64,000 nt of DNA from Hippopus hippopus (lineage: Eukaryota; Mollusca; Bivalvia; Cardiida; Cardiidae): the NCBI GenBank assembly GCA_946811185.2, contig OX328097.1, positions 28,481,627 through 28,545,626 of the forward strand, read 5' to 3'. The notes beneath the pieces were generated by a model. That model saw nothing but the letters and a program-made list of their open reading frames with translations, searched no databases and was not told where the DNA came from. Every line of letters begins with the position of its first letter. Within the stretch, counting starts at the first letter, position 1. Positions 31,164 to 42,952 of the stretch are shown here, piece by piece. The position numbers and the translations under genes were made by a program.

Positions 31164-34100
31164 ATGACAGAGAACAGCCATACCCTTAGAATTTCTCCAT
31201 TTCATGTGGATGAAGACCACATTGCGAATGCGGAGAGATGGGACGAATGGATAGAAGAAGTTGAACTGAATTTTCGTGTATCCAGAATTACAGAACCGTC
31301 ACAAAAAAAGGACATTTTATTACTTTATGGAGGAAAAGAAGTGCGGAAACTTGACAAAAGTCTTGCGAACACAATTAGTACCGAGGATGAGTATTTGCTT
31401 TTGAAGACAAAGCTAACTGATTATTTTTCGCCGAAGAAAAATAAATTTTACAATCGGTATGTCTTCTTAAATATGAGACCACAACATGAAGAATCTACAG
31501 CATCATATGTGGCGAGATTACGAGAAAAGACAACTGGTTGTGACTTTCATAATGATGATGAAAGAATACTCGAACAACTGATGATAACATCTGACAGCCA
31601 GGAATTAATTCGAAAAGTAATCTACAAGAAATTGGACCTACAACAAACTCTAGAAGCGATGCAGTTAATCGAAGACACAACTTTGCAGGTTCAAGCAATG
31701 AGCAAACCTGACGACATTGCTAAAGTTAAAAGAAAAAACGAACCTAGCAGAGAGCAGATGACATATGATAATCGTAGATATGAGAGATGCAAATACTGTG
31801 ATCGAAGGCATCCGAAACAAAAGGAACAATGCCCAGCATGGGGAAAAACATGCATCAAATGCGGAAAACAAAATCATTTTGCAAACGTTTGCATTGCGGG
31901 CAATCAAAATAGACAACAAATCCGTGGGCAAAGACGAGATTTCAGACGAAATATCCGACGAACTAGCGACGATCCGGAAACTGTTGATTCTGAAGACGAC
32001 TATCAGGGTTCAGAGTTTATAGAACATTCCATTAATCACATGAGAATCGGTACGATAAAACTTCATTTTAACAAGGTAACTGACTATGAGAAGACTGTTC
32101 CTATTGTCATAAATGATGTTATTGTACGAATGGAACCCGACAGTGGGGCAGATGCGAATGTAATGGATGAGTACCAGTATAAAACCCTGAAGCGAAAAAT
32201 AGAAGGTAACATCGACTTAAAGAGATGTAATACAAAGTTGAGCACTTTGCAGAATTATTTACCTGTGTCAGGTGTATTTAACGCCATACTCAGAAACACC
32301 ACTCGAGGAACAGAGACATCCATTATAGTGGTAAAAGGAAAGATCAATTCACCACCACTGCTGGGCAAGAAAACACTGATTGAACTGGGAATGTTAGAAA
32401 TAAGACCTGACGGTTCATTGAAAGCAGAAAATGATCTAGGAATAAGAAAGAATTTTGCAGTGAATGCAGTGAGATCCATGAAACTTTTACCAGGGATCCA
32501 GACAATACTTGAGCAATTTGATGACGTGTTCCAAGGCATAGGTAAAATATTTGATAAGAAGAAAAATAAAGATTTCCTAGTCAAATTTTCTATGAAATCA
32601 GGCGCTGTCCCTGTTGCTCAGAAACCACGCCCTGTGCCATATTACCTCCAGCAACCTTTAAGAAAATGGCTAGATGAATGTATCAAAGAAGATATCTATG
32701 AAGAGGTTCAACCAGGGGAACCGATCACTTGGTGCTCACCTTTAGTGGTTCAACCGAAGCCAAGATACGCAAATGTTGAGAAAGACAACCTTGAACCTCA
32801 CATGATCAGAGCTAGCGTGGATTTGAGAATTCCAAACAAGTATATGGAACGGAACAGAATCATGCAAGCACCAGTCGTAGAAGATTTTACATGCAAATTT
32901 CATGCTTGCAAGTATTTTTCAAAAATGGATTTACGTCAGGGATATCACCAGCTAATTTTACATCCAGATTCGAGATCAATAGCAACGTTCAGTACACCAT
33001 GGGGCAACATGAGACCCAAGAGATTGATATTTGGAGCCAAGGCTTCCCAGGATCTTTTTGATGAAGCTATGTTTAGGATATTCGGCGATATTCCGTTCTG
33101 CTTGAACCAACGGGATGACATATTGATTGGTGGCATAACACTTGAAGAACACAACAAGACCTTAGAGACAGTTTTACAAAGAGCAAAAGACTTTGGAATA
33201 ACACTGAACAAGGACAAATGCCAGTTTGGGGTACAAGAAATAGAATTCTATGGATACAGGTTCACTGATGAAGGTCTAAAACCGACCATGGAAAAAGTAA
33301 AAGCTGTGAAAGACTGTAAACCTCCACAATCAAGAGAGGAAGTACGCAGCTTTTTGGGCATGATTGGATATCTCTCGAAATTCATCCCAAGATATGCAGT
33401 GCTTACAGCTCCACTGAGACGACTGACAGGAAAAGAAATTCCATTTTCCTGGGGTCCAGATGAACAAGCAGCATTTCAGAAGCTGAAAGATAGTATCACA
33501 AGTGAGGACACAATGGCTTTCTTCAATCCAAGACTACCAATAATCGTGCGTACAGAAGCAAGTTTTCACGAGGGACTCTCGGCTGGACTGTTTCAGAAAA
33601 CTAGAAAAGGGTTACAACCTGTTCATTATATAAGCAGATCAATGACTGTGGCTGAGAAAAGATATAGTCAAACCGAGAAAGATGCACTGGCTGTTAAATG
33701 GGCTAAATCAAGATTTGGCATGTATTTGCTGGGAGCACCTAAGTTTCAGATAATGACATCCCACAAACCCCTCATACCCATGTTCAACAGGTCATGTACA
33801 AAACTCCCTCCAAGAATCGAGAAGTGGATAATGGAGATGCAGGATGTAGATTACGAGCTAATCTACGAACCAGGTAAAGATGCCGCAGACCCCATGGATT
33901 ATTTATCCAGACATCCATTAGAAGACAAAGAGAATGATGATACAGAACGCGTTATAAAGATGATAGTCTTTAATGAACATGGAGTGGTCACAGATTCGAT
34001 CAAAGACGCTACTTCGACAGATGAAACACTGAAATTGATAAAAGAGATTATGAAAGATGACAAATGGGAACATTACAAGCATCGACCAGAGATAAAACCA

Positions 34101-35408
34101 TTTTATCAAGTACGCCACGAATTATACCAGGCAAACGGACTAATATTAAGAAATAGACAGGTGGTGATCCCAGAAAGACTACAAAGAGATACCATCAGAG
34201 CTGCACACAGCATGGGACACTTTGGAATGACCAAAACAAAGCAGATGTTACGGAACAAATACTGGTTTCCAACACTTAACAGCATGGTGGAAAACATTAT
34301 ATCGAAATGTTTCCAATGCCAGCTTATTTCAGAAGAACAGAAACAAGAGCCAGTTAAACCAACTGAAATTCCAGAGATCGCATGGAATACATTATCAGTA
34401 GACTTTGGAGGACCTTACCCTGACGGGCATTACAACTTGGTTGTAATAGACAAACGAACCAGATATCCAGTTGTTGAACAGATTCGATCAACATCATTCA
34501 GAACAACTTCGTCACATCTAAGAAAGATTTTCTCTACATATGGAATTCCTGAAAGAATCGAAACTGATAATGGACCACCTTTCAATTCCACAGACTTCAA
34601 AACATTCGCTAAGGAATACGGATTTCAACACCACAGAATAACTCCAGAACATGCAAGAGCCAATGGTGAAGCGGAAAGATTTATGAAAGTCCTTAATAAA
34701 ACAGAAAAAATAGCACACAGCGAGGGAGTGTTGACAGACATAGCGATACAGAATATGCTTATGGGGTATAGGTCAACCCCACATCCAGCAACAGGGTATA
34801 CTCCATACGAAGCTTTAATGAGAAGAACAGTGAGAACAAAATTAGATTTTCCAAGAAAATCACAACCAAACATTAGTAAGATGGAGAAAGAAATTACAGA
34901 CAAAGACAAAGAATACAAGAAAAAGTGGGATAATCAGAATCGACATCCTAGAACCAGAGCTCACAATTTTAAGATCGGGGAGAAAGTACTGCTCAAGAAG
35001 AAGAAAGAGAACAAATGGTCACCAGCATATGAACGGGAGTATTACATAGTTATTAGAATAAATGGATCCAGCATTCAGGCGCAACGGAAATCTGATGGGC
35101 GTATCGTTTACAGAGATGCATCCAAATTTAAACGATTCTTTGAAAACAATGATGGATGGCGTGAAAGATTATTGCGTATACCCGAGAAAAACCAAATTAC
35201 ACAAGATGTACCAGAGAGCAATATGCACAGTCCTGAAGCCCAGCTCAATCAAACAAATTTGCCAACGACCAGTAATGGAACTGATAATCAAGTTCATAAA
35301 GAATCTAAGATGACACAGAGACCTGCCAAACAAACTAGAGAACTACCCAAACGATTAAGACGATTACCATCAAGATTCAAAGACTACATTCTAGACCATA
35401 AGAAATAA
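31164..35408 (+). CDS. Gag-Pol polyprotein of a Ty3/gypsy retrotransposon
   Basis: One uninterrupted frame of 1414 residues; Gag and Pol are fused without frameshift. The capsid-like region spans about 1-190 (ERWDEWIEEVELNFRV). A CCHC zinc knuckle is at 230-243 (CIKCGKQNHFANVC). The aspartic protease motif DSGA has D326. Reverse transcriptase spans about 490-710, with D589 in KMDLRQGYHQ and the pair D651-D652 in NQRDDILIGG. RNase H is about 790-920. Integrase has a zinc-binding HSMGH ... CFQC module (from H1015) and the catalytic triad D1080, D1135 and E1171. Two RNase H positions differ from the usual aspartates: E798 (TEAS) and S866 (TSHK), while E838 and D912 are present. Translation probably starts at ATG 31164, the first in frame, 57 bases after the primer site. 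It acts in reverse transcription and integration. It may be competent to move, with the RNase H doubt noted. Confidence 0.97.
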   Translation: MTENSHTLRISPFHVDEDHIANAERWDEWIEEVELNFRVSRITEPSQKKDILLLYGGKEVRKLDKSLANTISTEDEYLLLKTKLTDYFSPKKNKFYNRYVFLNMRPQHEESTASYVARLREKTTGCDFHNDDERILEQLMITSDSQELIRKVIYKKLDLQQTLEAMQLIEDTTLQVQAMSKPDDIAKVKRKNEPSREQMTYDNRRYERCKYCDRRHPKQKEQCPAWGKTCIKCGKQNHFANVCIAGNQNRQQIRGQRRDFRRNIRRTSDDPETVDSEDDYQGSEFIEHSINHMRIGTIKLHFNKVTDYEKTVPIVINDVIVRMEPDSGADANVMDEYQYKTLKRKIEGNIDLKRCNTKLSTLQNYLPVSGVFNAILRNTTRGTETSIIVVKGKINSPPLLGKKTLIELGMLEIRPDGSLKAENDLGIRKNFAVNAVRSMKLLPGIQTILEQFDDVFQGIGKIFDKKKNKDFLVKFSMKSGAVPVAQKPRPVPYYLQQPLRKWLDECIKEDIYEEVQPGEPITWCSPLVVQPKPRYANVEKDNLEPHMIRASVDLRIPNKYMERNRIMQAPVVEDFTCKFHACKYFSKMDLRQGYHQLILHPDSRSIATFSTPWGNMRPKRLIFGAKASQDLFDEAMFRIFGDIPFCLNQRDDILIGGITLEEHNKTLETVLQRAKDFGITLNKDKCQFGVQEIEFYGYRFTDEGLKPTMEKVKAVKDCKPPQSREEVRSFLGMIGYLSKFIPRYAVLTAPLRRLTGKEIPFSWGPDEQAAFQKLKDSITSEDTMAFFNPRLPIIVRTEASFHEGLSAGLFQKTRKGLQPVHYISRSMTVAEKRYSQTEKDALAVKWAKSRFGMYLLGAPKFQIMTSHKPLIPMFNRSCTKLPPRIEKWIMEMQDVDYELIYEPGKDAADPMDYLSRHPLEDKENDDTERVIKMIVFNEHGVVTDSIKDATSTDETLKLIKEIMKDDKWEHYKHRPEIKPFYQVRHELYQANGLILRNRQVVIPERLQRDTIRAAHSMGHFGMTKTKQMLRNKYWFPTLNSMVENIISKCFQCQLISEEQKQEPVKPTEIPEIAWNTLSVDFGGPYPDGHYNLVVIDKRTRYPVVEQIRSTSFRTTSSHLRKIFSTYGIPERIETDNGPPFNSTDFKTFAKEYGFQHHRITPEHARANGEAERFMKVLNKTEKIAHSEGVLTDIAIQNMLMGYRSTPHPATGYTPYEALMRRTVRTKLDFPRKSQPNISKMEKEITDKDKEYKKKWDNQNRHPRTRAHNFKIGEKVLLKKKKENKWSPAYEREYYIVIRINGSSIQAQRKSDGRIVYRDASKFKRFFENNDGWRERLLRIPEKNQITQDVPESNMHSPEAQLNQTNLPTTSNGTDNQVHKESKMTQRPAKQTRELPKRLRRLPSRFKDYILDHKK

Positions 35409-35471
35409 TTTAAATACATTTAAACTTTATTTCAATTGACAACATTTGGACTTAAGTTCTTTTTAAAACAT

Positions 35472-35479
35472 GGAAGAAA
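35472..35479 (+). promoter_or_regulatory. Possible polypurine tract
   Basis: GGAAGAAA lies directly before the 3' LTR, the position of the plus-strand primer in LTR elements. It is short and therefore uncertain. Confidence 0.45.
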
Positions 35480-35621
35480 TGTGATATTATTCTATATTTA
35501 GACACTTATGACGTCGTCTCTTAGCAACGTCATTAACGTCATTCTTTGTTTTACTCTGTTTCAATATGGTTGATTAAAATTACAGAAAATGATTTATTGT
35601 TAATAATCTATGGACATAACA
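35480..35621 (+). repeat. 3' LTR
   Basis: It matches 30954-31095 base for base as far as I can read. The CATAT target repeat follows at 35622-35626. Confidence 0.95.
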
Positions 35622-35626
35622 CATAT

Positions 35627-36200
35627 AACGGTCCAGTTCGATAAATTTAAACTAATTGAATATGTACATAGTAAATTTTGGTTAGATTTACGAATCAAAT
35701 TCTTAAAATTGCGTTCGTTTTATAGCAGGGATTCGTACTCAAAATTCAACATACTGTTTCGTAACCAGGATCTACATGTTTTGTATTCCTCTAACATATG
35801 AGTACTGCGCAGCATGATTGTTTTCTTATTCATAATTTTGGGTTCTCACACAAAACCTTGTGTCAGATATATCGGTTTCTTTGCATTAATTAGTAATATT
35901 GTAATATCAACTGGAATATTATGTTATTACTTATTTAATTATTGGCAGCCATATCACCTTATTCAAGTAACTTTAGTAAGTCAAATCTCCAAACATTTCC
36001 CCCATTTTAACAGAACCGCACATTTATAATTATGGTACTTTACTAAGTAAATATGCATAAGTATGCATTTGAAAATGTACAACTTTGTATTTGCAGACTA
36101 AGTGAGTAAGTCTCAGTCAGCATGTTCATAGGCAGTCTGATCAGAGGCTACACATTTTGTCAGAACCTCCTGTATAGCTTATCATTTCATATGTAAGCAA
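35627..36200. other. No recognisable gene
   Basis: AT-rich sequence with short open frames up to 71 codons and no domain resemblance. It continues the locus interrupted by the gypsy insertion. Confidence 0.4.
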
Positions 36201-36204
36201 ATGA

Positions 36205-36315
36205 AACAATGGAAGCATCTGCAGATTACAAATTATATGTGGTTCAAATGATAGAATTTGTCTATGATAGGGTAGAAAACATTGTGGGAAAAGCAGAAAA
36301 TACTGGTTACTACCC
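36205..36315 (+). repeat. Palindromic MITE family A, partial copy
   Basis: It has GGAAGCATCTGCAGA, then GATAGGGTAGAAAACATTGT and GGGAAAAGCAGAAAATACTG. The right half is replaced by TACCCTTTTTTTAGGGT and then unrelated sequence. Confidence 0.7.
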
Positions 36316-39300
36316 TTTTTTTAGGGTTGTGGAAAATCCTGATTGTCTGATAAAGTGTTGAAAAAAAAGCTACTATCTCTTGAAATTAATAGGTGTATGT
36401 CTCTTCCCAAATTGACAGAATTCCAATCAATGTTACAAAAATTCCATTTTCTAATTCAATAAATCCTTCTCTCAAGACTGGTTATATATAATCTTGGATG
36501 CACTGTACTGAAATAGAAAGGAGAAAACATAGACAAGAAATAAGTGTCATGTTTTAAATCATATCTGTGGTTCATACATTTTCAAATGAGTCTATTTTTC
36601 CTATAGCATTAACCTATATTTTCCCCATTGTAAAATGGGTGGGTGGGGTAATGTTATTTCCTTTATATAACATATACAGTGTTTTTAGGGTGCATAAACC
36701 TTTCAAAACTGAATGGGAGATCATTTTATCATTTACAAGCTATTAGATGTCATCTAGATGACTTTAACTAAGCTCAAAAACCTTACATATTGTAGAAAGT
36801 GTGCTTTTTCTCTTTTTCAATATCAAAATGGGGTTCAGTCCGACATATAACATCAGAAAAAGACACAATAAAATCACCTAACAGCTAAGGTAGAGTATAT
36901 AATTAATCATTGATGTTCTGCCCACCATGTGGACACTTCATTAACTGCATATCAAGCAGACTCTTATAGTTACAGAGTGAGGTCATTTTTTGCTGAAAAA
37001 TTAAAATTTGTGTTTTCAGAAACATGATTTTTTGCCTTTTGTCAAGGTATTTTTGACGTAAAGAAATAGTACAACCTATATAAACTATATATTTCCTGAT
37101 TTGTATTGATGAGATCTTTCAGAAAATGTATAGTTTTTACAGATTAGACTCCTTTCAGAAAAAGGGTGGTGGTTGCTAGTTGAAGACATTGCCACTATGA
37201 GTTCAATATTGAATGTTCAATATTGAATTTTGAAGACTGTGTAAAACCGAAGGAAATAAACCCAATTAAACGCAATTTTTCTCAGACAAATGAATTTTTT
37301 GATAGCACTCAGATATGTAATTGTAAATGGCGTATTAAAACACACTGGGTGAGGCCATTGATCATGGAAATACTTCTTTTTGACTGAAAATAGCTTCACC
37401 CGCTCATAGCCTTCTATCGGCGCAATGATATAAACAAAATTTGTGTACTGACACTGCTTTGGTTCCAGGCTTGTTCGTTCCAAAACCAGTTTGTCCCTGG
37501 GCTTGTTTGTCCCATGATTGCATGCTACTCCATTTGATTGTGCATGAATATTTACAGATTGAAATAATTGATTGTAATGTTGGGAATAAAATCTTGACGG
37601 CCAAAGATATCTCAAAATCATAGTTTTCAGGTATAAACTTAATTTCATGCGATATATATACATGGTTTCTTTCTCCACCAATCATGTATCCTACCATCAA
37701 GGGACATTACTCATGACTCCTGTGAATGATCGAAGGGAGACCACCAATACACAAATAATCCAACTTTTGGCAGCAGTACTCTCCCTTTAACCAAAAAAGA
37801 GGTATTTATTTGCTTAGTAGGTTGACTTTCAAGTTAATATTTGAATAATATTTCTCTTTTTTTTCCCAAATTATTAATTCCACACAATGGCCTCCTTGAC
37901 AAATGCCACATCAGAGTTTTCAATGCTTTGATTCTATTTGGACTGACTTTTTTGTTTTTTAACATGTAAAATACCAAATTTTCATTGCCAGATCAATGAC
38001 AACCAGATCATATCCCAGATGGCCCAGAGTTTAAATATTTGTCATGTAGTATCACCATGTGGACCTCTACAAAGTTTGTTGAAGTGATGCCCTTGGCGTG
38101 AAAAATTAACCCTCTGTAATGTGCCCTATTTCAGAAACAACTGATTTGTGGCACCATTGATGTTATGCATCAATATTTTCTTGTATCATTATTTAAATGA
38201 CTCAATTATATAGATAAATGCAATTTAATGCAGCTGCAGCACCTTGGCTACTATTGCAAATTTGTATCACAGTTGTTTGTAATCTGAATAGGTCAAGTTT
38301 TTGCAGATTTTTCAAAGGACCACCAAAGCACCCATGTGTGTTTACACTTACATGAAACAGGGATCATAGATAACATATAATTTACAATCCCTGTATGAAG
38401 TGATGCCATTTAATCGGCTGGATTTTTCTGTTTGATGTATCGCTTGAATGTGACATGCACAACAAAATTTGATATTTGGACAATCAAACCAAAACTTTAA
38501 CAATATGTACAACGTGTTTCATCCTTCAGGCATATGAGCTATTATCTAGTTTTCATATTTGATACTTGCTACTCTCTTTAATAAAAAATCACATTGCCAC
38601 AGTTTATAGGGGGTAGCTATGAGCTTAAACAATAGTTTCTCTTCCATACACAGTTGTCTGAAGATGATCCAAATGAGTGTTCACAACATCGTATGTCTCT
38701 TTACAACATCGTATTTCAAACAGAAATACAGAATTTAGCATTTAAGCCCTTTGAAACAATACAAGGCATACACTTTACAGTTTAGTAAAATTCTTCTACA
38801 GTAAGCAAACTTTTGGTCATAATTATGATTGTTACCTGACTTTCAAGAATAGATGAGGGAAACATTAGGAAAGAGCAATTTTTTTCTGATGGTCCCAAAA
38901 TGTAGAGTTAAGACATTTGAAAACATTGAAACTTTTTACATTTGTGAAATAATATCAGAGGTCACCAGGGATTATAGAATTTGGAAATCTTATCAAAAGG
39001 TCTCTTATTTTCCAAAGTATGGCAAATATTGTGTATCAAGTGCAGCTGAGCTGAGTATGGTTTGAAAAGAGGGTGCTCACAACAATTGATAGAGCAAAAT
39101 AACAGGGGCATCAAGATGTATGAGCATCAAAACATGTGATTCGACGATAGGTTACTTTTCATCAAGGTTGGGTGGTTGAATCCAGGGGCAGTTTTAACCG
39201 GTGGTTTTAACCAGTTAAAACCATCCTGGTCAATACTCAAGAAGTGGTCAATACTGGTTACAAGTGGTTGACTGATTTTTTTTAGTGGTCATTTGGAAAT

Positions 39301-41178
39301 TCTAATTGTCAGATGAGTTTTAAGAGTACAGTTAAGTTATGCTATTTTGTGGATGATTAATTGTGGGGGATGTTTATTTTGTTCTCAATTTGGTTGAATT
39401 CATCAATATGTAAGAGTTTATTTGAGTGAAAAGAGTGTTTCGTCCCTGCCAAGGGTATTCATCAGGGTGCACAATAAATGTCCAAATATGAAAACACCAT
39501 AGCGTCTCATTATTGAGACTACTGTTTAGATGTTACATGCAAAAGAAAACAGAACATGAAATGTCTGTTGGATAAATGTTGAAAGGTGAATAAGCATATG
39601 TATAAGTGTAAATATTTATAACACCCCTCCCCTGAGGGAGGTTTACTGGTTTCACCATTTCTGTCTGTCCATCAATCCATCTGTCTTGCTTTCATTTCCA
39701 TGCGTTAACTCAAAAGATGTTCGACTTAGGACTCTGAAACAGCAAACTGAAATTTCTTTTGCATAAATGATACTTTAGTGTACTTCTTTAAGATTTCGAC
39801 AGAATCAAGTTTTTGTCTGTTTTAATTAAATCAGGCGCTAGAGAGATTCAATTATTCCAAGCTGATGGGGAATAACTTACCTTTTTCATGTACTATTTAA
39901 TGTTAACACTCATGTATCTCCCCCTGATTCTTGGTCATTACTGCAACATAATCAGTAACAAAATTTCAAGTTTTCTCTGGCAGTGTTTAATCTAGCTTTG
40001 CATGTAAGGGGGCCCATCATGTCTCACAGACATTGAAAAAGAGGGCATTTTGGAAAACTGGGGGCAACTCATAAAAAATCATACATTATTACGGAAATGT
40101 TAACCCTTTTATTTAAAAGGTGTTGCCTTTTTATTTTACATGTATGTTCTCATTCATGTATCTATGAATACTATGCCAATAAATCTGCAACACTGCAGAA
40201 ATTATAATTGTTATTGACCCAACCTTGTTTCTACCATTTCTGTAATCCTACAAAAAAAATTATGAAAAATATGTCTGTCAATAGTAAACTTTCGAAATAT
40301 CCTGTCAAGGAGGCATTTAATTTTCCTATCAATCACTCAAACTACAGTTAATTTTCTCATCATAAACCAACCAACTTTTGAACCTATTGTCTGAGAGCCA
40401 TTTTGGTTGACACATGTGTTTTTGTGGGTTTTTTATTTTTGTCGCTTGAACTAGGGGTAGGTACTGGCCTGATTGTGCTTTTCAAAGTAATATTTAGAAC
40501 AGCTTTTGCTTTTTTCTCCATTGAGGCTTCCAAAATACTCATAAAATCGCTTCATTGCCATGTTAAAAGATCAGCAGAAGCTCAAAGAATAGTAACCTCT
40601 AGTACCCGTTGTATCTACCAAAACTTAACCTTAACCATAACATGTGTCAGGTTATCGATAAATTATTACTAGTAGCTTGGCATTATGTTCATTGAGCAGA
40701 AAAAGCAGACAGGGACAAAAAGGACCCTAATTCATGGAATGGCACATATTAGAGTGTGCCTGATGGGCCTGAGGTTGCTTTAGAATTGCGTTATCTGGGA
40801 CTTTAGGGGGCATATGGAACAATAGCGTGCTTTAGACTGAACACTGCTCTGGTGACAAAGGTGGAAATAGGTGTTTAAATCATTATTATTTATTTTGATA
40901 TTTAGGTTTTTGTTGTGATGCATTTGACAAACTCTTGCTGTTTCAAAGTGTTCATAACAATCTCTGGTTGATTGAGATTTGGAGGTTGGTCCAGTGAGCA
41001 GTAATTTCTTTTACTTTCAGTCAAATGTTATATTCTGAATAACGGTTCAGCTGTTATTGCATAACCAGGGACAGATACATTGAGCCATGCTCTGGCAAAA
41101 GGGGGCTTATTGCACCTCCACGATGCATTTACCAAGCAAGTCATCACATAACCACTGACCCTTAAAATATATTTTGTC
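36316..41178. other. No recognisable gene
   Basis: AT-rich intergenic or intronic DNA. Open frames reach 154 codons (37217-37681, minus) but lack domain resemblance. Around 39600-40100 there is sequence of low-copy repeat character (CACCCCTCCCCTGAGGGAGG hairpin near 39624). I found no supported exon or RNA gene. Confidence 0.45.
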
Positions 41179-41190
41179 AAACAATTGACT

Positions 41191-41687
41191 CCCCATGGGG
41201 TCCCGGGTTTTTTTTTTTTTTTTTTTAATTTATAGAATAGGACCTCGGCCTTTCTCTATGGCATGTCGTAGAAGGCGACTAAAATTAGAGACAAACGGCT
41301 GCTTTCCTCGTAATTCGTAGGATTGCAGCAGGCTGGGTAGTTCTTATTCCAAATCCTGTATTTTTTTCTCGATGTAAATAGGGTTTGGAATGGGAATCAA
41401 TTGGCCTGTGGGACCCCGTGTGGTTTAATCGGGGGTATAAGAATAAACCACTGCAGTCCCGCGATCGTCACATCTGCCATTTCATCTGGCGGAACAAAAG
41501 TGACAGCATGCATGTCGTAAAAGGCGACAAAAGGGGCATCATTTTGTGTTTCGTCCATTCCTCATTTTTGTCTTATGTTGTTGCACATGTATGTTATTTT
41601 CACCTCGCATTATTGTTTACTAAGTAAGTACGCCCAATATGACCTAAGTTGTCGACGGGCCTTAAAATGCTATTCATCATCATCATC
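41191..41687 (+). mobile_element. SINE-like insertion with duplicated internal motif
   Basis: A 12-bp direct repeat AAACAATTGACT flanks it exactly (41179-41190 and 41688-41699). It starts CCCCATGGGGTCCCGGG, contains a T-rich run, and carries GCATGTCGTAGAAGGCGACT and again GCATGTCGTAAAAGGCGACA about 250 bases later, so it looks dimeric. It ends in (CAT)n. It is richer in GC than its surroundings. No clear tRNA-like head is visible and no protein is encoded; the SINE label rests on the target repeats and simple tail. Confidence 0.8.
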
Positions 41688-41828
41688 AAACAATTGACTG
41701 AATAATGTTGCAGAAAATACCTTGTAAATCTTCTTTGATATTTTGTATAAAAAAGAAATAACACAATTGTAACAGGCTAGGTTCATGGACATGTAGAAAA
41801 TTTACAGATGGGGGAAAGTTTTGCCCAT

Positions 41829-41857
41829 GTCAGCCTGTGCAGACTGCACAGGCTGAC
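41829..41857. repeat. Perfect 14-bp-arm palindrome
   Basis: GTCAGCCTGTGCAG and its exact inverse CTGCACAGGCTGAC are separated by one base. Following sequence (TTTGTGCAAATGCATTTAGC) suggests this is the core of a short dispersed repeat ending near 41930. Confidence 0.75.
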
Positions 41858-41939
41858 ATTGTTTAATACTTTGTGCAAATGCATTTAGCCCCCTTTTCAC
41901 AAAGCATGCCTTACTTTTAATAATGAAGAAATATCGGTC

Positions 41940-41975
41940 AGCCCCATAGCTCAGTTGGTCGAGAAGCCAACCGTA
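41940..41975 (+). repeat. Truncated tRNA-like SINE head
   Basis: AGCCCCATAGCTCAGTTGG is a box A-type start as in the 47588 SINE; homology ends after about 35 bases and no box B follows. Confidence 0.5.
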
Positions 41976-42059
41976 GTTTTGGAAAAATATTTATATTTAT
42001 ATTGATATATTATTTATACTGGGTCAAAATTTCGTTTCATGCCTTTCAAATTTTTACTG

Positions 42060-42272
42060 GGTGACAAACTTTAATACTAATCCAAATTGAATGCATGTGC
42101 AGATGTCAAATAAAATATTGATCAAGTAATTGGATTTGTCTGTGAAAGGGCAAAAAAAAACATTGTAGGAAAATACTGGTTATCAGCATTTTCTCCTCTT
42201 CCCACAATGTTTCTAAAAGTCATCTCCGTCAGAGTTGTTAAAACTCGGAATTGTGTGGTAAAGGGTTTAAGA
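42060..42272 (+). repeat. Palindromic MITE family A copy
   Basis: The left half is worn (CCAAATTGAATGCATGTGCA). The centre ACATTGTAGGAAAATACTGG / TTATCAGCATTTTCTCCTC is clear, and the right end CTCGGAATTGTGTGGTAAAG with GGG is intact. Confidence 0.82.
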
Positions 42273-42952
42273 ATCCTCTACAGCCCCTTGTTTTTATTAT
42301 TTGTGGTGTTGATTACTTAGATTTAATTTTTTCGTTGCAGATGTAATTTGACCAGAATGGTAATATTGAGGTAAGATTCACCATACATAGGGTAATCAAG
42401 CTTCACACTTTGAAAACAATCATACAGTAGTATCATCCTAGATTGGTAGGTAAGTACTAGTAGTGTTGATCAAATAGCTGATTTAATTTGCTTTGGGCAG
42501 TTTTCAAACAAACATGGCCACTCCATTTCTCATGTTGATTGTCTGTAGGAGCAGCAGCCAACCTTTGCACAGAAGCCAATTTCATGTAATCCTTTGAGTG
42601 GCTGCTGTATACAGGTTTTACTAAATGTTTAGTTGCATTTGGTACAAATATTCTGTATCCATGCAACATAAAAAGACAAAATAAAAATCACTTTTGAAAC
42701 CAAATGTAGCATAATTATGTGCTTATTTTGTACACCTCCGAACAGAGTATGGGCTAAAAAGTGCTAGAAAACATACATATTGGTCAAAAAGCCACACATC
42801 CATCCTGTCTCAGCTTTAAAGGATACTATTATGGTCATTGAACCCAGGTCTTAGTTTACAAACTAATTCCTAACAAAATATTGCTGAAAAAGACTTAAAA
42901 CTGCATGCTGTAAAAATTCTACAATATAGAATTGCACCAAGCATAGAACAGG

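Larger units (their letters stand above)
30954..35621 (+). mobile_element. Complete Ty3/gypsy LTR retrotransposon
   Basis: The element is 4668 bp. Two 142-bp LTRs read as identical by eye, begin TG and end CA, and are flanked by the 5-bp target duplication CATAT (30949-30953 and 35622-35626). A primer-binding site follows the 5' LTR after one base. A single Gag-Pol frame fills the interior and there is no env-like frame. Identical LTRs imply a recent insertion. Confidence 0.97.

Noticed and set aside
35409..35479. env-like gene in the gypsy element
   Set aside because: Only about 70 bases separate the Gag-Pol stop from the 3' LTR, and no extra frame exists.
37217..37681. 154-codon minus-strand open frame
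   Set aside because: Composition and content look random in AT-rich DNA; no motif, no partner exons.
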